Part shown: positions 54,956 through 64,000 of the stretch, one piece after another
Position numbering within the stretch: position 1 is the stretch's first letter
How the letters are laid out: each line of letters starts with the position of its first letter
NCBI RefSeq assembly: GCF_022808695.1
Contig: NZ_JAKZKW010000011.1
Span: 1-64,000, forward strand
DNA length: 64,000 bases
Source: Fundidesulfovibrio soli
GTDB taxonomy: Bacteria > Desulfobacterota > Desulfovibrionia > Desulfovibrionales > Desulfovibrionaceae
Direction of reading: 5' to 3'
Program-made: the position numbers and the translations under genes
Notes under the pieces: model-generated
The model's input: only the letters and a program-made list of their open reading frames with translations
Database searches by the model: none
Told to the model about the DNA's origin: nothing

Positions 54956-56209
54956 TTACTCCTCCCCGCGCAGCATGGAAATGTTGGCGAAGAACTTCCC
55001 GAACACCCACACGCCGAACAGGCCGACGCTGACCCAGAACACGATGTTGCCGACGTATTCGATCATGTTGTTGAGTTCGGGGGACCAGCCCAGGTAGCCC
55101 AGCTCGGTGAGCTTCTTGGGCAGGGTGGCCGCACGGTTGATGAAGCCGGAGATGATGGACAGCGCGTAGAAGCCGCGGATGTGCACGCCCTTGACCACCT
55201 TGGTCACCAGCGCGCCCACCTGGATGCCCAGCAGGGAGCCGATGAGCATGCCCATGGCCAGGGTGTAGAACACGAAGCCGTACACCGCGTACTGGGCGAT
55301 GCCCGCGAAACCGGCGGTGAAGATGATCTGCAGGATGTCGGTGCCCACCGTGGTCATGGAGGAGACGCCGAACACGTACACGAACATGGGGAAGGTGATG
55401 AAGCCGCCGCCCACGCCCATGATGGCGGCCAGGGCGCCAACGATGAAGCCGCCGCAGGCCAGCACCCACATGGAGAGCTGACGGCCGCCGGGGACGAAGT
55501 CCTCGTCGAAGGTGATCATCGGGGGGATGCGCAGGGCCTGGACCTTGGCGGCCAGGGGCGGCACGTCGCCGCCGGAGGGGCCGCCGTGGGCGTCGCCGCC
55601 GGCGGCCTCGTTGCGGGACTTCAGGAAGTCATACGCGCCGTAGAAGCCCAGGAAGCCCAGCAGCACCGCGTAGATGGTGGAGATGAACAGCTCCGACATC
55701 AGGGGGTCGGTGTCGTAGAGCCACTTGTTGAGCGTTCCGCCCGCCACCGCGCCGAAGCCCGAGCCGAGCAGGAAGCCAAGGGCCAGCTTCACCGAGACGT
55801 TGCCCAGCTTCTTGTGCACCGCGGTGCCCATGATGGCCTTGGCGAAGATGTGGAACAGGTCCGTGCCGACGGCCAGGATGCCCTTGACGCCAGCGGCCAT
55901 CAGCGCCGGGGTGATGATGAAGCCGCCGCCCGCGCCGATGCAGCCCGTGATCAGGCCGGCGGCCAGGCCCACGCCGATGGAGGCCAGGAAGATCGTGGTG
56001 TTGTAGTAGGAAGGCATGTAGGCGGTCTTGCCGCCGATCACGTCGGCCGCCTCGACCAGGCTCAAGCCCAGGATGGGCAGGGCCAGGACCGCGAGAATCA
56101 AAAGTTTCTTGCGGTTCTTGATGATGCTCATGGAGACTTCGTAGTCCCATCTGGCATGGGCTCGAGTCCCCTCCATCATGAACTGGTATACTTCCCTGAA
56201 AAATCGCAT
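54956..56209 (-). CDS. TauE/SafE-family sulfite/organosulfonate-type exporter
   Basis: The protein of about 417 residues has two TauE/SafE halves with the Gly-rich signatures TGCIGAGGGFIITPAL and AAIMGVGGGFITFP, and about nine membrane helices. The central hydrophilic loop (about 200-245) is longer than usual. Family members export sulfite, sulfoacetate or related anions; in a sulfur-metabolising host that role is plausible. The ATG at 56209 has GGAGG 8 nt upstream. It leads the two-gene operon. Confidence 0.88.
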   Translation of the reverse strand: MRFFREVYQFMMEGTRAHARWDYEVSMSIIKNRKKLLILAVLALPILGLSLVEAADVIGGKTAYMPSYYNTTIFLASIGVGLAAGLITGCIGAGGGFIITPALMAAGVKGILAVGTDLFHIFAKAIMGTAVHKKLGNVSVKLALGFLLGSGFGAVAGGTLNKWLYDTDPLMSELFISTIYAVLLGFLGFYGAYDFLKSRNEAAGGDAHGGPSGGDVPPLAAKVQALRIPPMITFDEDFVPGGRQLSMWVLACGGFIVGALAAIMGVGGGFITFPMFVYVFGVSSMTTVGTDILQIIFTAGFAGIAQYAVYGFVFYTLAMGMLIGSLLGIQVGALVTKVVKGVHIRGFYALSIISGFINRAATLPKKLTELGYLGWSPELNNMIEYVGNIVFWVSVGLFGVWVFGKFFANISMLRGEE

Positions 56210-56308
56210 CCGCACCACCTCCGGTTAATCAACGCGTTTGGCCCCTCGGGGCGTTGCATCGGAGCGCCAACCCGCGCCCCCCCAATCCACCTTCCGGGAG
56301 ACCGGGGC

Positions 56309-56695
56309 TCACGGCCCCGAAAAACCCGATTCAATCCCTCCGCGAACGGCATTCACCACCAGCGCCGGGTCCTCGCCCTTGGGCACGAAGAGCACGCGGG
56401 GCTCGCCGAGACACTCCCCGGCCTCGTCCCGGCTGTGGGCCAGCACGGCCACCGGGAACCCGGGCCGCGCCCGGCGCACCAGCCGGATCACTGAGAGCGG
56501 GTCCATGTCGGGCAGCTCGGAGTCCATGACCAGCAGGTCGCCTCCGGCGCTCGCCATGTCCACTGCCTCGCGCCCCAGGGCGCAGCCCTTCACCGCGTAG
56601 CCCTCGCGGTTGAGCTCCCTGGCGAACAGCTCCCGGATGTGCCGGTTGCGATCCGCAAGGATGACGGTGAAGGTCGTGGATGCCGCAGTTGCCAT
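56309..56695 (-). CDS. Single-domain response regulator receiver
   Basis: The 128-residue CheY-like receiver has no output domain. Acidic pocket ADRNRHIRELF (one Asp instead of the usual pair), phospho-acceptor Asp in LLVMDSELPDMDP and the conserved Lys in LFVPKGED. The second acidic residue is replaced, so phosphorylation may be altered. It lies between the TauE gene and the chemoreceptor; the partner kinase is unknown. Confidence 0.8.
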   Translation of the reverse strand: MATAASTTFTVILADRNRHIRELFARELNREGYAVKGCALGREAVDMASAGGDLLVMDSELPDMDPLSVIRLVRRARPGFPVAVLAHSRDEAGECLGEPRVLFVPKGEDPALVVNAVRGGIESGFSGP

Positions 56696-56757
56696 GCCCC
56701 CCCTTAGGCAAGAGGCGTGCCGGAATTCACAAATCGCAACCGCCCAGAATAGCGAAA

Positions 56758-56789
56758 CAAAAAAAGCGGCGAACCATGTGGTCCGCCGC
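56758..56789 (-). terminator. Terminator of the chemoreceptor gene
   Basis: GCGGCG (56766-56771) pairs with CGCCGC (56784-56789) with an inner ACCA/TGGT; an A-run before it gives TTTTTTTGTTT on the minus strand. Confidence 0.8.
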
Positions 56790-56823
56790 CTGGGTGTCCA
56801 TTTTCTTTACAGTTGATAAAGAC

Positions 56824-58884
56824 TCAGACGCCGATGGCCCTGGCTCCGCCCGCCTTGCTTTCCTCCAGGTCCGCGATGACGGCCTTGAGCTCGTGGGCGT
56901 GGCCCGAGAGGCCCTGCACCGCCCGTGCGAACTCGCCCACGCCCTGGGCCAGGTTCTGGGAGAAGCTGCTGATGTCGGAAACCGCCCGGGCGATCTCCTC
57001 GCTGACGCTGGACTGCTGCCCCGCGGCCTGGGCGATGCCGCGCACCTGCCCGGAGCTCTGGTCCACCAGGCCCACGATGAGGGCCAGGGCCTCGCCGGAC
57101 TGGTCGGCAAGCCCGGCTGCCACGGCCACGGCCTGGGCCGCCTTCTTCACCAGCTGCACATTGTCGGCGGTGTTGGCCTGGATGTTGGCGATGGCCTGGC
57201 CCACCTCCTTGGTGGAGTCCATGGTTTTTTCGGCCAGTTTGCGCACCTCGTCGGCCACAACCGCGAAGCCTCTGCCCGCGTCGCCCGCGCGGGCGGCCTC
57301 GATGGCGGCGTTGAGGGCCAGCAGATTGGTCTGGTCCGCGATGTCCGAGATGACGGTCATGACCTGGCCGATGGCCGTGGCCTGCTGCCCGAGCTTGGCC
57401 ATTCCCTGCTCCAGGACCTTGGCCAGGCCGTCCACCTCGTTGATGGCCTTGCGGGCGTTCTCCACCACGTCGTGGCCGCTCTGGGCCTGCACGCGGGTCT
57501 TGTCGGCCAGCTCGGAGGCCTCCGCCGCGTTGCGGGCCACCTCCAGCACGCTGGAGTTCATCTCGTCCATGGCGGCCGCTGTTTCGCCGGTTGTGGCCTC
57601 CTGCCCGGCCACGCCGTTTCGCAGGGCGTCGATCTCCGCCATGAGCGCCTCGGAGCTCTCTGTGATGCCGCCCACCACGCCGTGCAGAATCCCCGCCGCC
57701 TGGAGCATGCCCTCGCGCCGGGCCTCCTCGGCCTCGTGGCGGGCCTGCTCGGCCTGCCCCAGGGCCTGCTTGGCCTCGTGGACGGCATCCTCGGCGCGGC
57801 GGCCTTCCTCCCGGATGGTCTCCAGGTTGGCCTTGAGGGAATCCACCATCTTGCGCAGGTCGTCGGCCAGCACGCCCAATTGGTCGGTGCCGTGGACCTC
57901 CAGCCTGGCGTCCAGACTGCCGCCGGCCACCTCGCGCGCGAAGGCGCCGCAGGCCGAAAGGGGCTTCAGTATGCACACCCGCAGCGACGCCATGATCACC
58001 GCGACCAGCAGGACGGCGATCACCAAGGATATGAGCATGTTGTTGCGGTTGACGGCCTGCACCAGGGCGGCCATTTCCTGGTAGGGGGAGACGATGACGT
58101 AGCGCCAGCCCGTGAGCGGATCGGGCAGCACCGTGACCATGCCCTTGTTGCCGTCCTGGCTGGTGGCGATCTTCTCCATGGAGGATGCAGCCAGGGCCTT
58201 TCGCATCCACTCGGGCGGGTCCTTCTCGGTCTGCATGCGCTTGGCCGTGTCCGGATGGGCCACGTACATGCCGTCGCGGTCCAGGATGAAGGCGTAGCCG
58301 GAATCCCCGATGCGGGTCTTGCCCACCTCGGAGGTGAGGTACTCCAGGTCAAGCCCGGCGTTGAGCACGCCCACGAGCTTTCCCGAGCCGTCCTTCACCG
58401 CCACCGCCAGCACCACCACGGCCTTGCCCACCGTGCGGCTCACCAGCGGCTTGGAGACGGCCCTGTCCTTGCCGGAACTGACGGCCTTGAAATAGTCGCG
58501 GTCCGCCACGTTCACAGAGCCCTTGAGCACCTCGGAAGAGGTCAAAGCCTCTCCCTTGAGGTCGAAAACGTTGAGATAGAGGAGCCCCTTGAGGCTATTG
58601 ACCAGGCTCAGCAGTTCCTCGTGGGTGCCGGGAGGGTTCTTGCCTTCTGCGGCCTGGATCATGTCCTGGCGTTTGGCGATGCCCGCCAGGGCGTGGAGCC
58701 TGTCCTCCACGCCGCCGGTCACGTCGCGGGAGAGGAACTGCGCCAGCAGGGCCGTGTCCTGCCCGAGCATGGTCTCCATCGACGAGCGCACCAGGTTGGC
58801 GTTGAGCACCACCAGGCAGAGCATGCCCAGCAGAATGGCCCCGAGGGCCGGGATCAGAAATTTCAACTGCAGCGACAACTTCAT
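56824..58884 (-). CDS. Methyl-accepting chemotaxis protein with dCache-type sensor
   Basis: The 686-residue chemoreceptor has an N-terminal membrane helix (about 8-30) and a periplasmic Cache-type sensor (about 35-280, with [20 protein letters not shown]). A second helix (about 280-305), a HAMP region and a long cytoplasmic coiled coil follow. The hairpin tip [19 protein letters not shown] is canonical. It signals to CheA/CheW and, through CheY, to the FliM switch encoded elsewhere in this window. The ligand is unknown; Cache domains often bind amino or organic acids. Confidence 0.95.
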   Translation of the reverse strand: MKLSLQLKFLIPALGAILLGMLCLVVLNANLVRSSMETMLGQDTALLAQFLSRDVTGGVEDRLHALAGIAKRQDMIQAAEGKNPPGTHEELLSLVNSLKGLLYLNVFDLKGEALTSSEVLKGSVNVADRDYFKAVSSGKDRAVSKPLVSRTVGKAVVVLAVAVKDGSGKLVGVLNAGLDLEYLTSEVGKTRIGDSGYAFILDRDGMYVAHPDTAKRMQTEKDPPEWMRKALAASSMEKIATSQDGNKGMVTVLPDPLTGWRYVIVSPYQEMAALVQAVNRNNMLISLVIAVLLVAVIMASLRVCILKPLSACGAFAREVAGGSLDARLEVHGTDQLGVLADDLRKMVDSLKANLETIREEGRRAEDAVHEAKQALGQAEQARHEAEEARREGMLQAAGILHGVVGGITESSEALMAEIDALRNGVAGQEATTGETAAAMDEMNSSVLEVARNAAEASELADKTRVQAQSGHDVVENARKAINEVDGLAKVLEQGMAKLGQQATAIGQVMTVISDIADQTNLLALNAAIEAARAGDAGRGFAVVADEVRKLAEKTMDSTKEVGQAIANIQANTADNVQLVKKAAQAVAVAAGLADQSGEALALIVGLVDQSSGQVRGIAQAAGQQSSVSEEIARAVSDISSFSQNLAQGVGEFARAVQGLSGHAHELKAVIADLEESKAGGARAIGV

Positions 58885-59020
58885 GAATCCCCCAGGCTAA
58901 GGTGTTTCCAGGCAGTGTGGCACCCTTATATTTGTTTCGGTAGCAACCTCCAAAAGATTAGCCCGCATACCGAGCTGCCGGAACCGGAATTCCGGACGGG
59001 ATGCATGGGCGGCGGAAAGC

Positions 59021-59632
59021 CTACATCACGGGCACCCGAAGCAGGACGCGTTGCCGTTCGGGCGCGGTGCGGGCGGGATCGTTCAGGGCCACCTCGTGCA
59101 GGCGGCCCACGGCGTAGGCCTCGCGCTCCTCGATGAAGGCGTAGAGGGCCCTGATGGAATCCTGCAGGGCCTCGCGCGGCCCCACGTGCAGCATCTGGGC
59201 GCAGCGGCCCTCCTCCATGCCCATGGCCACCGCCAGGCGCAGGGCGGGCGAGACTTCGCCCTTGGCCGCCAGGGCCGCCTTGACCTCCTCCAGTTCGTTC
59301 TCGCCCACGGAGTCGGGCAGGCGCATGCACATGGCCCAGTTGAGGGCGTCGTCCGGGGCCTGGGTGATGTCGAAGTATCCCGGGTCCATGTGCCACAGCG
59401 TCTCGCGGCGGCAGAGCTTGAAGCCCTGCCCCGCCGCCGCGGCCCGGGCCTGCAGCGCCCGGCCCAGGCGGGCGAGCGCCTGGCGCCCCTCGAGATACTC
59501 TCTCCCATCCACGCCGCCGCGCCCCTCGACGCAGAGGTACCAGCCCGACTCCACCTCGGCGAAGCGCGGTTTGCGCCAGGCGGTGTAGTCCTTGCGGTTC
59601 AGGGCGAAGAGGTCTGTTTTCTGCTGGGTCAT
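59021..59632 (-). CDS. GyrI-like small-molecule-binding protein
   Basis: The 203-residue soluble protein has the GyrI/SOUL-like domain pattern: CRRETLWHMDPGYFD in the middle, then CAQMLHVGPREALQDSI and the final RLHEVALNDPARTAPERQRV. Such proteins sense drugs or lipophilic ligands, or act as hydrolases. The ATG at 59632 has GGAG 7 nt upstream. It is divergent from the MetH-activation-like gene. Confidence 0.8.
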   Translation of the reverse strand: MTQQKTDLFALNRKDYTAWRKPRFAEVESGWYLCVEGRGGVDGREYLEGRQALARLGRALQARAAAAGQGFKLCRRETLWHMDPGYFDITQAPDDALNWAMCMRLPDSVGENELEEVKAALAAKGEVSPALRLAVAMGMEEGRCAQMLHVGPREALQDSIRALYAFIEEREAYAVGRLHEVALNDPARTAPERQRVLLRVPVM

Positions 59633-59682
59633 GGACTGCTCCGGGTTGTGTTTGGCGATCAAAGATTCTAACTGCCTGCGTC

Positions 59683-60243
59683 ATGCACGCCAAGCCCGCC
59701 CTGCCCCGGCGCATCGCGCGCCAGTTGCGCGCGCAGCCCGGAAGCCCGGAGCATGCCCTGGCCGAAAGCCTCTGGAGCCAGGCCCTGCTGCTGGCCGCGC
59801 CCAGGGCCTTCGCCCTGCGCCTGGCCCGGCGGGATTTCGAGGCCCTGTTCGGGCCGCATCTGGACGGGGCGGTGCTGACCCGCGCCGCCCTGGAGGGCTG
59901 CCCCGGCGTGTGGGTGCTGGCGGCCAGCATCGGCCCGGCCCTGGAGGAGCGCGCGCGGGAGCTGTTCGATGCCGGCGAGGCCTTCTCCGGCTACGCCCTG
60001 GACCTGTGCGGCAACCTCCTGGCGGACAAAGCCTTGCGTTCCCGCATGGACGCGGCCAAGGCCCAGGAGCCGCCGGGCAGCCGCTTCACCCGCCGCATCA
60101 GCCCCGGCTACCGGGACTTCCCCCTGGCCGCCCAGGCCGTGTTCGCGGAGCTGACCGGGGCCGCCACGGGCATCGCCTGCGGCGCGGGCATGGGCCTTGC
60201 CCCCCGCAAATCCCTCACGGCGCTTTTGGGCCTGCTGCCCTGA
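59683..60243 (+). CDS. Stand-alone cobalamin-dependent methionine synthase activation-like domain
   Basis: The 186-residue protein resembles the AdoMet-binding activation domain of MetH: RISPGYRDFPLAAQAVFAEL, then a MGLAPRKSLTALLG motif near the end. In MetH this domain reductively re-methylates the B12 cofactor. Here it stands alone, as known for split MetH systems. No MetH core gene is in the window. It is divergent from the GyrI-like gene and convergent with the NtrC-type regulator. Confidence 0.8.
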   Translation: MHAKPALPRRIARQLRAQPGSPEHALAESLWSQALLLAAPRAFALRLARRDFEALFGPHLDGAVLTRAALEGCPGVWVLAASIGPALEERARELFDAGEAFSGYALDLCGNLLADKALRSRMDAAKAQEPPGSRFTRRISPGYRDFPLAAQAVFAELTGAATGIACGAGMGLAPRKSLTALLGLLP

Positions 60244-60262
60244 AATCATCCCCCGGTTCCGG

Positions 60263-61695
<1,433 letters not shown>

Positions 61696-61699
<4 letters not shown>

Positions 61700-63180
61700 T
61701 GCCACCGGGCGCCTCCCTGCTTCTTGTTGTCGAAGGGGATGGTGAGGGTGAACTTGGCCCCGCCGCCTTTGGCCTGGGTCAGGGTCAGGCTGCCGCCGTG
61801 CTCGCGCACGATGCGCCGGGCGATGGGCAGGCCCAGGCCGGTGCCCTCCTCCTTGGTGGTGTGGAAGGGTTCGAACACACGCTCGCGCTCCTGCTCGGGC
61901 ACGCCCGGGCCGGTGTCGGACAGGGAAACGATGGCCACGCGCCCCATGGGCTCCATGAAGCCCTCGCTCTCCTCCACGACGATGCGGCCGGGGCCGTGCA
62001 TGGCCTCCATGGCGTTGCTCACGAGGTTCACCAGCACCTCCTTGAGCTGCTCCGGGTCGATGAGGATGGGCTGGAGCGCGCCGTCGCGCGCCACCTCCAG
62101 CTGCACGCCCTGGGCCTCCAGGCGCGGCCCGAGCAGGTGGGCCGCCGCGTCCGTGACGTCCGAGGGGCTGATCCGCTTGAGGGAGAGCTTGAGCGGCCGG
62201 GCGTACTCCAGAAAGTTCTGGATGATGCCGTCCAGATGCTTGATCTCGTGCGAGATGACCTCGAAGTCCTCGCGCTGGTTCTCGCTCAACTCCAGGGAGC
62301 GCTGCAGGGAGAACAGGCGCATCTTCACCGAGGTCAGCGGGTTGCGGATGGAGTGGGCCACGCCCGCGGCCATCTTGCCCACGGTGGCCAGGCGCTCCGT
62401 GGCCTCCAGGGCGGTCTGGCTCTTCTCCAGCTTGGAGCGGGCCTGCACCGCGCGCTCCACCAGGGTGTGCACGCGGTTCTCCAGCGCCGCCACCTCGTCC
62501 GCGCCCACGAGGTCGTCCTCGCCCTGGGCCAGGCGGCGGATGGGACCCAGCAGCTGCCGGGAGAGCACCAGCGCCAGGATCATGCCCAGGATCAGCGTGA
62601 AGGGCAGGAAGGCCGTGGCCATGCCGTTGACCAGGCGCATGCGCCACAGCCCCTCGGCGCGGTCGCGCTCCAGGTCGTGGCGCAGGGTGTCCAGGAAGAG
62701 CTCGCAGCTCACGATCAGGGCGTCGAAGCGCTTACGCGCTGCTGCGTGGAGCGGTGTGGCCAGATCGCGCTTGCCCTCGTCCAGCAGGGCCACCACCTTC
62801 TCGCGCTCGAACGTGAGCCGGATGAACTCGCCCTCGATGTGGTTGAGCATGGCGCGGGCCTCGTCGTTGTCCACGAAGGGCCGCACCCGGATGATCTCCT
62901 TCTCGAAGGAGGCCTGCTGGTCCGACAGGCGCGCCAGCCAGATGGGGTCGAAATTCAGCGAATAGTAGGTCAGGAAGCCGCGCTGGGCGGCCAGCGAGCT
63001 TTCCAGGCGCATGGCCGCGTCCATGGCCGCCACCTGGCGCTCGAAGATGCCCGAGAAGAAGTTCTGCAGCCCCGTGCCGTACCAGAGCATGAACGTGCCC
63101 CCGCCCACGGTGACCAGCATGAGCAGACCGAGCACCAGATAGACGCGCATCCGCAAGGACATGGAGAACTTGAGCCGCAT
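61696..63180 (-). CDS. Membrane histidine kinase paired with the NtrC-type regulator
   Basis: The 494-residue protein has two membrane helices (about 12-35 and 185-207) flanking a helical periplasmic sensor. A HAMP domain and a kinase core follow: the acceptor His is in AAGVAHSIRNPLTSVK, with N box NLVSNAMEAM, then SDTGPGVPE and GTGLGLPIARR. The Ser after the acceptor His is less usual. It is the sensor partner of the regulator with which it shares the stop/start overlap. Confidence 0.94.
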
Positions 63181-63332
63181 CCGTCGATATTGCGGGGGCG
63201 CGCCGGGAAGTCAAGGCCGGTGGAGAGCGCATTCCACCGGCATGGTGGCATTTTTCCCCGGGAGTGCTATGGTCGCCCCACGTTCCGGGCTTGGTTCCGG
63301 GCCTGAACCCGGGCCGCCCTCAAGGAGGCAGC

Positions 63333-63788
63333 ATGTTCGGTTTGTCGCCACCCGTGGCCTGGGCCCTGGCGGGCCTGCTCCTCATCGCCCTGGAGGCCGT
63401 GGTGCCGGGGCTCGTGATCGTGTTCTTCGGCATCGGGGCGCTGGTCACCTCCCTGGCTACGGCCGTGTTCGGCCTCTCCACCGACTCGCAACTGCTGGTC
63501 TTCGCCGCGTCCTCGGTGGGGAGCCTGCTTGCCCTGCGCCGCCTGTTCAAGAAGACCTTCCAGGGCGAGGCCCGCCCGGAGAACCAGCTCCAGCAGCGCC
63601 TGGAGGATTTCACCGGCGAGGCCGCCGTGGTCACCGAGGCCATCCCAGAGGGGGGCGCGGGCCGCATCAAGCTGCGCGGATCCTTCTACGCAGCCGTTGC
63701 GCAGGCGCCCATCCCGGCCGGAACCGCCGTGAAGGTGGCGGCGGACGTGCACGGCGACCACAGCCTGCTCAAGGTCGAAACCCTCTAG
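63333..63788 (+). CDS. NfeD-like membrane protein
   Basis: The 151-residue protein has three N-terminal membrane helices (about 5-75) and a C-terminal OB-fold NfeD domain (about 90-151, FTGEAAVVTEAIPEGGAGRI). NfeD partners with the SPFH protein that follows; together they act in membrane microdomains and quality control. AAGGAGG lies 6 nt before the ATG. It is followed 19 bp later by the SPFH gene. Confidence 0.92.
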   Translation: MFGLSPPVAWALAGLLLIALEAVVPGLVIVFFGIGALVTSLATAVFGLSTDSQLLVFAASSVGSLLALRRLFKKTFQGEARPENQLQQRLEDFTGEAAVVTEAIPEGGAGRIKLRGSFYAAVAQAPIPAGTAVKVAADVHGDHSLLKVETL

Positions 63789-63807
63789 CCAGCCAATGGA
63801 GTCACCC

Positions 63808-64000
63808 ATGCCCTACGTCGCATTCGCCATCGCGGCCGTGGTGTTGTTGCTGATCCTCATGTCGGCAACGGTGGTGCCGCAGCAGAACGCCTACATCGTG
63901 GAACGCCTGGGCAAGTACAACCGCACCCTGGAGGCCGGGTTCCACGTACTGGTGCCCCTGCTGGACAAGATAGCCTACAAGTTCTCCTTCAAGGAGGAGC
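63808..64000 (+). CDS. SPFH/stomatin-family protein, cut by the window end
   Basis: Only the first 64 residues are visible: an N-terminal membrane helix (about 4-22) and the SPFH start VVPQQNAYIVERLGKYNRTL. Together with the preceding NfeD gene this is the standard NfeD-stomatin pair. GGAG lies 7 nt before the ATG. The rest lies beyond position 64000. Confidence 0.9.
   Translation, partial: MPYVAFAIAAVVLLLILMSATVVPQQNAYIVERLGKYNRTLEAGFHVLVPLLDKIAYKFSFKEE

Overview
The window is GC-rich, gene-dense bacterial chromosome, most likely from a motile Gram-negative anaerobe of the Desulfovibrionaceae type. This is inferred from gene content, not from a search: a fliLMNOPQ flagellar block, rubredoxin, a MucR-type regulator, DUF3124, many PAS/HD-GYP/sigma54 signalling proteins, a TauE-family exporter and a long-form HisG. 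One tRNA (Ser-GCU) is present. I see no rRNA and no CRISPR array.

Layout. 0-5.5 kb: a secreted PAP2 phosphatase, then fliL-M-N-O-P-Q read leftwards behind a YggS/PLPBP gene. 5.6-11 kb: QueG-like Fe-S protein, rubredoxin, MsbA-like ABC exporter and two tandem secreted metallophosphoesterases. 11-18 kb: lepB, topA, era, hisG and a membrane glycosyltransferase. 18.3-19.0 kb: a non-coding stretch that looks like a large structured RNA with four units of about 137 nt and its own terminator. 19-27 kb: TRIC-like membrane protein, TIM-barrel protein, thioredoxin 2, a PocR/PAS histidine kinase, small exported proteins and a response regulator with a degenerate HD output. 27.6-33 kb: the operon ribE-ribBA-ribH-nusB-leuS, read leftwards. 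33-37 kb: MucR, two small cysteine-rich proteins and an S24 phage-type repressor amid about 1.6 kb without genes (probable prophage remnant). 37-39.6 kb: a sigma54 activator divergent from a protein with an IscU-like C-terminus, with a -24/-12 promoter between them. 40-43 kb: MASE1-HD-GYP protein, HEPN-like protein and a solute-binding protein.

43.5-48.8 kb is a genomic island. A 61-bp copy of the 3' part of tRNA-Ser lies at 43519 and the intact tRNA at 48726-48819. Between them are an IS3 transposase remnant and a four-gene surface-glycan cassette (membrane glycosyltransferase, anchored protein, GtrB-like GT2, methyltransferase). Each copy has its own terminator, as expected if an element inserted at the tRNA 3' end.

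49-64 kb: aminotransferase plus homoserine dehydrogenase (translationally coupled), a secreted papain-like protease, a 40-bp-arm inverted repeat, an old-yellow-enzyme oxidoreductase, a TauE exporter with a partner membrane protein, a receiver-only protein, a chemoreceptor, a GyrI-like protein divergent from a MetH-activation-like protein, an NtrC/NtrB-type two-component pair, and NfeD followed by the start of an SPFH protein cut by the window edge.

A dispersed GC-rich repeat (GCGAAGCG ... GGGGTCC-hairpin-GGCCGCCGGAGG) occurs at least seven times, always between genes and usually at gene 3' ends.
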